64,000 nucleotides of DNA from Eleftheria terrae (GTDB lineage Bacteria; Pseudomonadota; Gammaproteobacteria; Burkholderiales; Burkholderiaceae_C): assembly GCF_030419005.1 (NCBI RefSeq), contig NZ_CP106951.1:2976001-3040000 (forward strand), read 5' to 3'. This document shows positions 35,301-42,416 of this stretch, piece by piece (position 1 is the first letter of the stretch; each line of letters starts with the position of its first letter). The notes under the pieces are model-generated. The model did not search any database and was not told where the DNA came from. It saw only the letters and a list, made by a program, of their open reading frames with translations. Made by a program: the position numbers and the translations under genes.

Positions 35301-35471
35301 CAGGTAGGGCGTGCGGGCGGTCCGCCAGCGTCCCGGCTCGGCCGATGCCTTGCTGGACAGCACCCGGTGTCGGTCAGCCCATTCGGAGACCGTCAGCAGC
35401 GGGTCCGGTGTAAGGCCTTGCCGCCATGCCCGCTCGATTTCGACCGCACCTTCGTAGTTGAAGTCCATCAT
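32385..35471 (-). CDS. terminase large subunit (GpA family) containing an intein
   Basis: A 1028-residue precursor. Residues 1-83 and 448-1028 are a lambda gpA-type DNA packaging motor with nuclease (664 residues after splicing). The extein junction lies in the ATPase Walker A-like element: FMKGAQVGA joins TEAGSNWIGYV. YLFLDEVDGYP is the Walker B, followed by CPHCGHSQW and YICEDCE zinc-type pairs and the nuclease region (ADIQKDRIEVSVWAWG, KLAVDTGF). Residues 84-447 are the intein (see separate entry). The gene overlaps the small terminase stop by 4 bp. Confidence 0.93.
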   Translation of the reverse strand: MMDFNYEGAVEIERAWRQGLTPDPLLTVSEWADRHRVLSSKASAEPGRWRTARTPYLREILDCLSPTSPVERVVFMKGAQVGAPLALDTPIPTPEGWSTMGQLSPGDYVFGADGWPCKVTGVSPVLEDQPCYCILFEDGQTVVCDAAHLWRVWDFTNDVPQERTLRTEHMVGRVKLGRSKRFRYAVDLCKAVELPREPLLIDPYLLGVWLGDGSSTMNHISVHEDDEEIAQHLNACGVNAVFRLPTWRKGRCANVIIDPTYRAIGEDQLPLAGSGRSRFMTHLRLLDLLDNKHIPQAYLRAGRQQRLALVQGLMDTDGTISADGKTCTFSNVDRNLIDGLVELLYSLGYKPSVSSRPGRLHQFREQGWTASQEHWRVTWTAYAEEPMFRLSRKLARMRSIDKGLPARSRRRRIVDIQPVASVPVRCIAVDSSDHLFLCGKGWIPTHNTEAGSNWIGYVIHHSPGPMMAVWPTVEMAKRNSKQRIDPLVEESPVLAELIAPARSRDAGNTILSKEFRGGVLVMTGANSAVGLRSMPVRYLFLDEVDGYPLDVEGEGDAISLAEARTRTFARRKIFIVSTPTIAGASTIEREYEASDQRRYFVPCPHCGHSQWLRFERLRWERERPHTVAYICEDCEAPIPEHHKTRMLERGEWRATVTGGSRRTAGFHLSSLYSPIGWRSWRDIAAAWESATAKESRSSAAIKTFKNTELGETWTEDGEAPDWQRLLERRESYRPGLVPWGGLLLVAGADIQKDRIEVSVWAWGRGKESWLIEHRVLMGDTGRADVWRQLGALLNETWTHESGVQMPLAKLAVDTGFQTQEAYAFARACHDSRVMAVKGVPSGAALIGTPTAVDVTAGGRRLRRGIKVFAVAVGLAKQELYSNLRKAPTVDPGTGEIAYPPGYVHLPAMDAEYLQQLCAEQLVTRRDRNGFPVREWQKMRERNDALDCLVYARAAAAACGLDRLEERHWRELERPFTVEQTRPTIRRPDPDPPDLFTAVPPEATDPGGLAVSGPARPARRVVKSRWLGR
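34131..35222 (-). other. class 3-type intein with LAGLIDADG homing endonuclease
   Basis: A 364-residue intein, residues 84-447 of the terminase precursor. Block A reads LALDTPIPTPEGW but begins with Pro rather than Cys or Ser. The features of class 3 inteins are present instead: Trp in DAAHLW (W150), Cys in block F (VRCIAVD, C426), and Thr as first residue of the C-extein (T448). The end is GWIPTHN. Two DOD endonuclease blocks, LLGVWLGDGS (205-214) and LVQGLMDTDGTIS (309-321), keep their acidic residues, so homing activity is plausible. Confidence 0.88.
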
Positions 35472-35989
35472 CCATCCAGCCGCGGCTCTACTTCGCCCAG
35501 CTCCTGCAGTTGCTCACGCACCGCGCGCTCCAGCGCCACGTGCATCTCGTGCGGGTCCACGCCGAGCCGGGCCGCCAGTTCGGACGAGACCCGGCCGGGC
35601 CAGTTGAGCCAGGCATCGCGCTCCGCACGCGCCAGCTTGAAAACGTGGGCCAGCGCCTGCGATCGGTCCACCAGCTCGCCCTTGAGGCGGGCCAGCCGGA
35701 CCTTGTTGGCTTGCGCCTTGACGACCTCGTTGACGGTGCGGGCCTGCAACAGCGAGGTACCACCCGCTGACGCAGCGCCGCGCTCCACCAGGTCGCTTTG
35801 CACCCGAGGGGCTTGCTGCCGCGTGCCGACGCGCTGCTCTTCCGTGTTCTGCGCCCACTCGGCGTCAGCTCTTTGCGCATCAACGGTGCCGTCCGGCTCC
35901 GGGGTGATGCGGCCCGCCCGGATCGCCTTGTGGACTGCCGTGTCGCTGACGCCCCGGTGACGGGCATAGGCGCGTATCGAGATGCCCAT
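35468..35989 (-). CDS. terminase small subunit / packaging DNA-binding protein
   Basis: 173 residues. The N-terminus has a helix-turn-helix (SIRAYARHRGVSDTAVHKAI) typical of Nu1-like small terminases that recognise cos or pac. The middle is a helical oligomerisation region (LLQARTVNEVVKAQANKVRL) and the C-terminus is acidic (LGEVEPRLDG). First gene of the late operon; its stop overlaps the large terminase start (ATGA). Confidence 0.85.
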   Translation of the reverse strand: MGISIRAYARHRGVSDTAVHKAIRAGRITPEPDGTVDAQRADAEWAQNTEEQRVGTRQQAPRVQSDLVERGAASAGGTSLLQARTVNEVVKAQANKVRLARLKGELVDRSQALAHVFKLARAERDAWLNWPGRVSSELAARLGVDPHEMHVALERAVREQLQELGEVEPRLDG

Positions 35990-36087
35990 CGACCAATCGA
36001 TTCACATGTGTTGGATCAGGTTGTCGCCAAGCTCCGAGGCGGCAGATGTGTCTACTCGATCGAACGGCAACTCACTGCAAACAGTGC

Positions 36088-36116
36088 TTGGCTTCATCGC
36101 GGGGAAGAGCGTTCAT
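36088..36116 (+). promoter_or_regulatory. shared promoter-like element, copy 1
   Basis: TTGGCT, 17 bp, GTTCAT, within the block AGAGCGTTCATGCGG. It sits 33 bases before the ATG of the DUF6900-type gene. One of five matching elements, each before a tiny rightward phage gene. The -35-like box is good; the second box is a poor TATAAT match, so the sigma factor is uncertain. Confidence 0.6.
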
Positions 36117-36149
36117 GCGGTTGTCCCGCAACACAACCAAGGACCGACC

Positions 36150-36347
36150 ATGCAAGACCTCAACACCCTCTTGACCGCCATCGCCAGCCAGCACCTGTCC
36201 ATCGAGACTCTCGAAGTCCGCTACTCGGATCGCCTGGACTTTCACGGGCTGAGCGTCTGGGAAGTGCGGGCCGCCCTGGAAGCGGCCTTCCAGGCTGGCT
36301 ACGAGCGCGGGCTCAAGAGCCGCAAGAAGGCCGCCGAGCCCAACTGA
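36150..36347 (+). CDS. DUF6900-like small phage protein
   Basis: 65 residues: MQDLNTLLTAIASQHLSIET, then LDFHGLSVWEVRAALEAAF and a basic end. Pattern and size fit DUF6900 domain proteins of unknown function from phages and plasmids. AAGGACCG precedes the ATG. Preceded by copy 1 of the shared promoter-like element. Confidence 0.78.
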   Translation: MQDLNTLLTAIASQHLSIETLEVRYSDRLDFHGLSVWEVRAALEAAFQAGYERGLKSRKKAAEPN

Positions 36348-36510
36348 TTCGGCGGGCGGCACACCACAGCTCGATGCATCTGGATTGCCGCCCAGCTCGG
36401 ACATGGCAGCGCCTGTCGTCGAGTCCGCTGGACTGGCGGCAGGAAGCGCGGAAGCCCTCGCCGCGAGCGGTCGCTTGTTGCGCAGTCATCACCGCGGCGT
36501 AGCGGTCAAG

Positions 36511-37506
36511 TCAAGGACCGATGATGTCTGCGGTGAGCAGCCGCCAAGCGGTGGCGGCGCACAGAGGCACTTGCCCGTTGCCAAGGGCTTTAAGTCGGTC
36601 CACCCGAGCGGCCACCCCATGAGCCACTCGACCCACGTCGGGTTCAGCGAGCCACCAATCTGCTCGCTCAAGGGCCTTGAGTTGCGCTCGCGGGTCAGCG
36701 GACTCGCAGCGCCGCTCTTCCAGTCGCGCGCCGTCGGCGTCGCTAGCCACAGGCTCCGATGGATGGCCCCGCCCAGCTCGTTGCCACTCGGCCCGTCGCT
36801 GCGGCCAGCCTGGCTGAAGCCGTGCGGCGTTGGCCAGCGCAGGACCGCTGTCGCCAAGCCATCGCCGCTCGTTGCGCTGGCCCCCTTGCGATTGTGATTG
36901 CCGCTCACGGTCGGGGTCGGCCACGATCCGCGCTGCGCCATTGTCTCCAGCGAGGGCCGCACCGCGGCATTGGCCGACAGACTGCGGTTCGTGCCGCTGC
37001 GCTGTGCCGTGGGCGTCGGTAGCGACCAGCCAGAAGCGGTCGCGCCGGTGCGGCGCCCCGACATCGGCAGCTCCCAGCACCGTCCACCGGCAGTCATACC
37101 CGAGCGCGGCCAAGTCACCGAGGACGCGTCCGAGTCCCCGAGTACGGAGCGCTGGGCTGTTCTCCACGAAGACGTGGCGCGGTCGAACCTCGCCCACGAT
37201 GCGCGCCATCTCGGCCCAGAGGCCGGAGCGCTCGCCGTCGATGCCGGCGCCCCTGCCGGCGACGCTGACATCTTGGCAGGGAAAGCCGCCAGATACCACG
37301 TCAATACAGCCTCGCCATCGGCGTCCGTCAAAGGTGCGCACGTCATCCCAAACCGGGAAAGCCGGGAGAAGGCCATCGTTCTGGCGGGCGACGAGAACGC
37401 CTGCGGCGTAGGGGTCGAGCTCGACGGCGCAAACGGTGCGCCATCCAAGCTGGTGGCCGCCGAGTAGGCCTCCACCAGCGCCCGCGAATAGAGCCAGCTC
37501 ATTCAT
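36511..37506 (-). CDS. phage DNA (cytosine-5-)-methyltransferase
   Basis: 331 residues. Motif I is ELALFAGAGGGLLGG, the catalytic loop is SGGFPCQDVS (Cys), motif VI is VFVENSPAL, motif VIII is HRRDRFWLVA, and motif X is KALGNGQVP. The target recognition part (residues 185-280) is Arg/Gln/Asp-rich low-complexity sequence. The start is the ATG giving MNELALF; the frame extends 14 codons upstream. It probably protects phage DNA from host restriction. It is oriented opposite to the small genes on both sides. A second open frame covers the same DNA (see findings). Confidence 0.9.
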   Translation of the reverse strand: MNELALFAGAGGGLLGGHQLGWRTVCAVELDPYAAGVLVARQNDGLLPAFPVWDDVRTFDGRRWRGCIDVVSGGFPCQDVSVAGRGAGIDGERSGLWAEMARIVGEVRPRHVFVENSPALRTRGLGRVLGDLAALGYDCRWTVLGAADVGAPHRRDRFWLVATDAHGTAQRHEPQSVGQCRGAALAGDNGAARIVADPDRERQSQSQGGQRNERRWLGDSGPALANAARLQPGWPQRRAEWQRAGRGHPSEPVASDADGARLEERRCESADPRAQLKALERADWWLAEPDVGRVAHGVAARVDRLKALGNGQVPLCAATAWRLLTADIIGP

Positions 37507-37566
37507 TGCACTCCAAGGGACAAGCCGGCCGTGCCGACCTTGAATCAACTCGCATCAACTCTTCCG

Positions 37567-37595
37567 TTGCTGCGCGGCCCGAGAAGAGCGTTCAT
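37567..37595 (+). promoter_or_regulatory. shared promoter-like element, copy 2
   Basis: TTGCTG, 17 bp, GTTCAT, followed by AGCGACGTCGCA, whose centre GCGACGTCGC is a perfect palindrome. It precedes the DUF3489 gene. Confidence 0.6.
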
Positions 37596-37642
37596 AGCGA
37601 CGTCGCACAGCGACAGCCAACCAACCCAAAAGGATGAACAAC

Positions 37643-38236
37643 ATGAACGCAACGACCCTGACCGCGACCCAGCGCGAGACCTTGACTCACGCGGCCGAGC
37701 ACAACGAAGGCCGCATCGAGTGGTTCCCCGCCAGCGTCAAGGGTGGCGCCCGTGCCAAGGTGCTGCAGGGCTTGGTGGCCCGCGGCTGGGCCTATCAGGA
37801 AGGGAAACGCCATGCCGTCACCGACACGGGCTATCAGGCCATCGGCCAAGCGCGACCCAAGCCGGAAGGCGAGGCGGTGGCGCTCGATGAGGACAGCACG
37901 CTGGAGGATGACGTGGCGGCTGCGGAAGCCAGCTGGGCTGGCACTCAACCGGCGCCGGCACGCAAGACACGCGCGCCCCGCGACGGCAGCAAGCAAGCGC
38001 AGGTCATTGCCTTGCTGCGTCGCCCCAGCGGCGCCACGGTGGCCGAGATCCAGGCGCTGACCGGCTGGCTGCCGCACACCGTGCGCGGCACCTTCTCGGG
38101 CACCTTCCGCAAGCGCCTTGGCCTGCAGGTGGTCTCTGACAAGGAGGATGGCGGTAAGCGCGTCTACCGCATCGTTGAAGCGGGCGATCGCGAGATGGCT
38201 GGCAGCAGCGTCTTCGACATCGCTGAGCTGCGGTGA
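37643..38236 (+). CDS. DUF3489 domain phage protein
   Basis: 197 residues with two parts. Residues 1-70 form a small domain (TATQRETLTHAAEHNEGRIE, KVLQGLVARGWAY) repeated in the next rightward gene. An acidic linker leads to a C-terminal DUF3489 winged-helix-like domain (SKQAQVIALLRRPSGATVAE, TVRGTFSGTFRKRLGL). Such proteins are thought to bind DNA. The second of two close ATGs is used because AAAGG is 9 bases before it; 37634 is the alternative. Confidence 0.85.
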   Translation: MNATTLTATQRETLTHAAEHNEGRIEWFPASVKGGARAKVLQGLVARGWAYQEGKRHAVTDTGYQAIGQARPKPEGEAVALDEDSTLEDDVAAAEASWAGTQPAPARKTRAPRDGSKQAQVIALLRRPSGATVAEIQALTGWLPHTVRGTFSGTFRKRLGLQVVSDKEDGGKRVYRIVEAGDREMAGSSVFDIAELR

Positions 38237-38296
38237 TTCCAGGGTGGGCCGCCAAGCGGCCCATCTGTGAACACCGGCACATCTGCCAGTGACCCC

Positions 38297-38326
38297 TTGA
38301 CGCCGGGACGCCCTTGGAGCGTTCAT
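38297..38326 (+). promoter_or_regulatory. shared promoter-like element, copy 3
   Basis: TTGACG, 18 bp, GTTCAT, then GCACGGCTGTGC, a short dyad. The best -35 box of the five. It precedes the 38383 gene. Confidence 0.6.
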
Positions 38327-38382
38327 GCACGGCTGTGCCGGCCCGCGTGGTCTCGCGGCACGCTGACATTCAAGGAGAGACG

Positions 38383-38736
38383 ATGACCCACACCGCAGTG
38401 AACGACCTCCAGCGCTACATCCTGGAGCACGCGATGGACCACACCGAAGGGCGGATCGAATCGCTGCCGCCGGGTTTCCCGGCCTCTGCACGCGATGCGC
38501 TGCTGCAGGACCTGTTCAACCTTGGCGTCGTCACCACCGACGGCACCCGGTGGTTCGTGGCCGTGCTGGCCTACGACGTGCTCGGACGGGACCGACCACG
38601 CAAGCCGGTCAGTGACCCCTTTGCCGAGGTCGACCACCTCCAGCGAATTGCGGCCGCGCAGCAGGAGCCGCGCCGCGGACATCACACAGCGCACCAGCCA
38701 TTATCAAAGCCATCCTGGGCCATGTACCCAGCGTGA
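38383..38736 (+). CDS. phage protein sharing the N-terminal domain of the DUF3489 gene
   Basis: 117 residues. The first 70 (LQRYILEHAMDHTEGRIESL, ALLQDLFNLGVVTTDGTRWF) align with the start of the preceding DUF3489 protein, so the domain has been duplicated; the DUF3489 part is absent here. The C-terminus is Gln/His-rich. AAGGAGAG ribosome site. Possibly a DNA-binding regulator, by analogy only. Confidence 0.72.
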   Translation: MTHTAVNDLQRYILEHAMDHTEGRIESLPPGFPASARDALLQDLFNLGVVTTDGTRWFVAVLAYDVLGRDRPRKPVSDPFAEVDHLQRIAAAQQEPRRGHHTAHQPLSKPSWAMYPA

Positions 38737-38769
38737 TCAAACCGTATCCATTTCAGGGGGCACCGGGAC

Positions 38770-38798
38770 TTCACTTCTTCCGCCCGCCGAGCGTTCAT
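38770..38798 (+). promoter_or_regulatory. shared promoter-like element, copy 4
   Basis: TTCACT, 17 bp, GTTCAT, then AGCGGTGTCGCAG. It precedes the 38843 gene by 44 bases. Confidence 0.55.
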
Positions 38799-38842
38799 AG
38801 CGGTGTCGCAGCTTCGCGGCGCAACAAAGAAGGAACGCAGAG

Positions 38843-39208
38843 ATGAACTACACGACCCTAGCACCGGCGACAGACGTGACCCGCACGGTGACCTTCAACG
38901 GACGGCAAGTCCAGGTGATGGCTTTGGATGTCGCGCTCAGCTTCACCCGCAAGCCGGTTTGCCTCGACCACGTGGCGATTCACGGTGACCCGCAGCGGGT
39001 GTACATCACCACCACCCACCACCTTACAGCAGCCGAGTTCGACGAGTTCACCTCGAACTTCATGCGCCGGCGGAGCTGGCTGGCCGGTGCAGGTGGGTCA
39101 GTTCACGGCGCCGCGCTCTGCATCGAAGTCGTGGCGCCGCAGCGTCCCACCCTCTACGTCAACCCGGAAGGCGCGGACTACGCGCGCTACGTGGCGCGAA
39201 TCGGCTGA
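38843..39208 (+). CDS. phage protein of unknown function
   Basis: 121 residues, mixed alpha/beta (MNYTTLAPATDVTRTVTFNG at the start, VYITTTHHLTAAEFDEF in the middle, and a C-terminal TLYVNPEGADYARYVARIG). I recognise no domain. GAAGGAACG precedes the ATG and copy 4 of the shared upstream element drives it. Single small cytoplasmic protein, no Cys clusters or membrane segments. Confidence 0.75.
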   Translation: MNYTTLAPATDVTRTVTFNGRQVQVMALDVALSFTRKPVCLDHVAIHGDPQRVYITTTHHLTAAEFDEFTSNFMRRRSWLAGAGGSVHGAALCIEVVAPQRPTLYVNPEGADYARYVARIG

Positions 39209-39240
39209 TCAATCGGTATCAGGTTGGAGGCCAAGACCCC

Positions 39241-39269
39241 TTGGCTTCCTGCTCGCTCAGAGCGTGAAT
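39241..39269 (+). promoter_or_regulatory. shared promoter-like element, copy 5
   Basis: TTGGCT, 17 bp, GTGAAT, within AGAGCGTGAATAGGG and followed by TCATCGCACGC. The -35-like box is identical to copy 1; the second box is the most divergent. Confidence 0.55.
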
Positions 39270-39309
39270 AGGGTCATCGCACGCACCCCTCCTCCAGAAG
39301 GAAAACGAC

Positions 39310-39672
39310 ATGCAACCCAACGACAACGTCCCCGCCGCACCCAACGAAGCCTGGGGCTTCATCGGCACGATGCGTGAACACGCCCCGACCGCCTGGCCCA
39401 TCGCCATGCGCGGCATCGCGAAGGCGACGGGAGAACCGATGGAGTCGGTCCGGGCCTTTCTCGACAGCCGCTCGGGCCGGCACTTCGCGGATGACGTTCT
39501 GAACGAGGTGCACGCTGGCGAGCCCCTTCCCCAGGCGATCCAGAAAGCCATCGACCGGTGGATGGCGTGGCGGATCGGCGCCAAGACGTCGGCGTATCAC
39601 GGCATACCGAGGGGCTTGCCCTACCTCACCGGCTTCGTCATCGACGCTGCCATGCAGGAGGAGTTGGCGTAG
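39310..39672 (+). CDS. phage protein of unknown function
   Basis: A 120-residue helical protein (NEAWGFIGTMREHAPTAWPI, VRAFLDSRSGRHFADDVLNE). The SRSGRHFADD motif recurs in small phage proteins I have seen, without known role. AGAAGGAAA ribosome site. Last of the five genes behind the shared upstream element; it ends 2 bp before the convergent methyltransferase gene. Confidence 0.75.
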   Translation: MQPNDNVPAAPNEAWGFIGTMREHAPTAWPIAMRGIAKATGEPMESVRAFLDSRSGRHFADDVLNEVHAGEPLPQAIQKAIDRWMAWRIGAKTSAYHGIPRGLPYLTGFVIDAAMQEELA

Positions 39673-39674
39673 GC

Positions 39675-40979
39675 TCAGTCCACTGGGGCCGCTTTGCAGG
39701 GCTCAGCTTCTGCTGTGCCAGCGACCTCGTTGAACGCGACACCGTCGTGCTCGCGCACCGCGCTCTTGCCCGTCCAGTCTTGCCACCGCCTCACGATGGT
39801 GTCAGCGTACTTCGGATCCAACTCCATCAGGCGAGCGATTCGACCGACTTTCTCCGCCGCGATCAAGGTGGTGCCCGAACCGGCGAACGGATCGAGCACG
39901 ATGTCACCCGGCCGGCTGGAGTTGCGGATCGCGCGCTCGACCAACTCCACTGGCTTCATGGTCGGGTGCAAGTCGTTCTTCGCTCGCCGGTCGATCTGCC
40001 AGACGTCGCTTTGGTCACGATCCCCGCACCAATGGCGCTTGACGCCCTTCGGCCAGCCATAGAGGATCGGCTCGAACTGGCGCTGGTAGTCCGCGGTTCC
40101 CAGCGAGAAGCGGTTCTTTGCCCAGATGATGAAGGTGGACCAGTGACCGCCAGCATCTCGGAAGGCGGCCTGCAGCGCGTCGAGCTCGCTGGAGGACATG
40201 GCGATGTACATCGCGCCGCGACAGCGCGGGACCATCAACGCCAGAGCGTCGGCGAGGAACTGCTGGAAGCCCGCTCCGAGGGCGTCGTTCAGGATGGGTC
40301 GGGACGTGCCCCGCTTTCTGAACATTGCGCTATCCCCGTACGCAACGTTGAACGGCGGGTCTGTGAACACCATGTCGACTTGGCCATCGCCCAGCAGCAG
40401 CTGATAGGCCGCTACGGTGGTTGCGTCCCCGCAGACCAGGCGGTGCTTCCCCATCAGCCACACATCACCCACCTGGGAGATTGGGCGCGCCTCTGGCTCC
40501 GGAACAGCGTCATCGTCCGTCTGCCCATCCTGCTCCACTTCAACGCCGGACAGGATGTCCGCCAGCTCATCGGCATCGAACCCGGTGAGCGACAGGTCGA
40601 AATCCGCCTCGTTCAGCGCAGCGAGCTCAAGCTGGAGCAGATCGTCGTCCCACTCAGCCCAAGTCGCGGACCGGTTGGCCAGGAGGCGAAAGGCACGAAT
40701 CTGCGTGTCGGTCAGCTCATCGGCCAGGACGACCGGGATCGCCTCCAGTCCGAGCTTGATCGCGGCCTTCAGTCGCAGGTGACCGTCGACCAGCTCGCCG
40801 GTGCTACGCACCACCACGGGCAAGCGGAACCCAAATTCAGCAATGACAGCCGCCATCTGGTCTACCGCGTGGTCGTTTTTTCTCGGATTCCGGGCGTACG
40901 CGATGAGTTTGCTCGTGGGCCAGTGTTCGAGCTGCAGGGGCCTGGAGCAGTCCTGAGATGACATTCTTCGCATGAACAT
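39675..40979 (-). CDS. ParB-like domain plus N6-adenine/N4-cytosine DNA methyltransferase
   Basis: 434 residues. Residues 15-130 resemble a ParB/sulfiredoxin fold (LIAYARNPRKNDHAVDQM, GELVDGHLRLKAAIKLG). The second part is a beta-class amino-methyltransferase: GDVWLMGKHRLVCGD, the catalytic VFTDPPFNVAYGD, and downstream the SAM-binding DPFAGSGTTLIAAEK. This fusion is common in phages and prophages and probably shields phage DNA. The start is uncertain between 40979 and 40964 (two ATGs, weak ribosome site). A GC hairpin is in its leader. Confidence 0.9.
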   Translation of the reverse strand: MFMRRMSSQDCSRPLQLEHWPTSKLIAYARNPRKNDHAVDQMAAVIAEFGFRLPVVVRSTGELVDGHLRLKAAIKLGLEAIPVVLADELTDTQIRAFRLLANRSATWAEWDDDLLQLELAALNEADFDLSLTGFDADELADILSGVEVEQDGQTDDDAVPEPEARPISQVGDVWLMGKHRLVCGDATTVAAYQLLLGDGQVDMVFTDPPFNVAYGDSAMFRKRGTSRPILNDALGAGFQQFLADALALMVPRCRGAMYIAMSSSELDALQAAFRDAGGHWSTFIIWAKNRFSLGTADYQRQFEPILYGWPKGVKRHWCGDRDQSDVWQIDRRAKNDLHPTMKPVELVERAIRNSSRPGDIVLDPFAGSGTTLIAAEKVGRIARLMELDPKYADTIVRRWQDWTGKSAVREHDGVAFNEVAGTAEAEPCKAAPVD

Positions 40980-41007
40980 GAGGATGTAGTGGCTACGAAA
41001 GGACCGC

Positions 41008-41029
41008 CTGCCTCCCGATACGGAGGCAG
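41008..41029 (-). promoter_or_regulatory. stem-loop in the leader of the ParB-methyltransferase gene
   Basis: Perfect 8 bp inverted repeat CTGCCTCC / GGAGGCAG around a 6-base loop, 30-50 bases upstream of the methyltransferase start and without a T-run. It could be an operator or mRNA structure. Confidence 0.4.
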
Positions 41030-41149
41030 AACGCCGAAAGCAGGTGGCAGGAGCGGCTTCACGGGGAACGGGCAGGCGGACCCGCGCTTCAGCTACCGAT
41101 CGGTCAACATCGGAAGGCGGCGTGTACGATCGACGGCTGCTGTCAATCT

Positions 41150-41980
41150 ATGAAGGTGGAGCCGGTGAACGTCACCCGCTTGGACAACCGACTGCTGGTA
41201 GTCACCGAGGAGGTGGGCGTATCAGCGTACGACTTCAACTTTGAACTGCACTTCAGCTGCAGTCACCCGTACCAAGTCGATGGAGAAGAGGTCTGCGTCC
41301 TCCGAATTGGTCCGATCGTCGACTACGAAGCCGAGTTCAAGGAGAAGATGAAATTTGGACTGCGGCCAGTGAACTCGCCTGAGCAGCACGCGCTAGCCAG
41401 TGAGCTGGAGCAGTGGTACCCGCTCATCGAGGAGTACACACCGCGCAGTCGGGTTTTCGACCAGCTTCCCCGAGTCGAGGAGATCGAAGCAGATTTCGAG
41501 TGGCCGGTCTTCTTGAAAGGGTCGCGGCAAACCAGCAAGCACAATCCTGATCTTGCTGTGATCAAGGACCGGCTTCAGTATGAGCAGGTCGCGAGACGCT
41601 ATCGCAGCGACCCGATCCTTCATTGGCAGAAGCCAGTAGTGCGCGAGTTCGTGTCCTTGCAGCCCGTGCCGGGCCGTGTGCCAGGGAAGGTCCAGCCTTC
41701 CGTCGAATACCGCTCCTTCTGGTGGCATGGGGCCTGCGTTGGATGGGGGCGATACTGGTATCAGCTGCCCCCATATGAGTGTTCGGACGTAAGGGCAGGC
41801 CTAGCGATGGCAGCAGAGGTGGCTAAGCGGCTCCAGGTCCCATTCCTCGTTGTCGATTTCGCTAAGACGAGCGCTGGCGAATGGACCGTGATCGAGTGCA
41901 ACGACGCTCAGGAGTCAGGCTACGTTGGGGTCCAACCGGCGGAACTCTGGCGAAACGTCCTGGCGACGGTTGGCGGCTAG
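41150..41980 (+). CDS. ATP-grasp domain protein
   Basis: 276 residues. The C-terminal two thirds have an ATP-grasp layout: a Lys-bearing strand WPVFLKGSRQTSKH (near residue 125), REFVSLQPVPG, EYRSFWWHGACVGWGRYW, and the metal-binding end VVDFAKTSAGEWTVIECNDAQ (split: VVDFAKTSAG, EWTVIECNDAQ). Such proteins ligate an amine to a carboxylate using ATP; the substrate is unknown. It stands alone between prophage modules, so it is probably an accessory cargo gene. GTG at 41165 behind AAGGTGGAG is a possible alternative start. Confidence 0.75.
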   Translation: MKVEPVNVTRLDNRLLVVTEEVGVSAYDFNFELHFSCSHPYQVDGEEVCVLRIGPIVDYEAEFKEKMKFGLRPVNSPEQHALASELEQWYPLIEEYTPRSRVFDQLPRVEEIEADFEWPVFLKGSRQTSKHNPDLAVIKDRLQYEQVARRYRSDPILHWQKPVVREFVSLQPVPGRVPGKVQPSVEYRSFWWHGACVGWGRYWYQLPPYECSDVRAGLAMAAEVAKRLQVPFLVVDFAKTSAGEWTVIECNDAQESGYVGVQPAELWRNVLATVGG

Positions 41981-42416
41981 CTTCGCCAGTGCAAACGCCG
42001 CAAACACAGGTTTGCAGCTAGACGCTAGAAATACCTCGCGGGTTTTCCGCCCGCATTGGTACCCAAAAGGAAGGACCCACAAACTCTCCTGTGGGCTGCT
42101 GAGCGGAGGGTCGACAGCGATCTGAGGTGGATCGCGTCGCTCTACAGCAGGTCCTTATGCAGTCGCAGTTCGAACTGTACCGAGAACAACGCCGGCCGTC
42201 TTCCACTCCGAGACGCCGGCCACACCGCATGTGGGAACGCCAGCCCTTCTTGCGCCGCGGATCGGAGCGCAAAGTAACGCTGGGTACCAGGCCCTGCTTT
42301 TCACTCCGGGAGATCACTCCCTACTGCTGGTCCCTGCGCCACCGTACCCAAAACTGTACCGAAAAACGGCCAAAGTGTTGCAGCCCCCAAGTAGCGCTTG
42401 AGGGCGCGCATGGGAG
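41981..42416. other. intergenic region with repeated GTACC motifs
   Basis: About 435 bp between the ATP-grasp gene and the end of the early operon, with no credible gene. It holds two copies of AACTGTACCGARAA (42173-42186 and 42352-42365) and two of GTACCCAAAA (42060 and 42344). These may be protein-binding sites or promoter parts. Confidence 0.45.

Noticed and set aside
36489..37502. Separate gene in the alternative frame of the phage methylase
   Set aside because: The m5C motifs are all in the other frame; the WPTPT repeats are what the recognition region gives when read out of phase.
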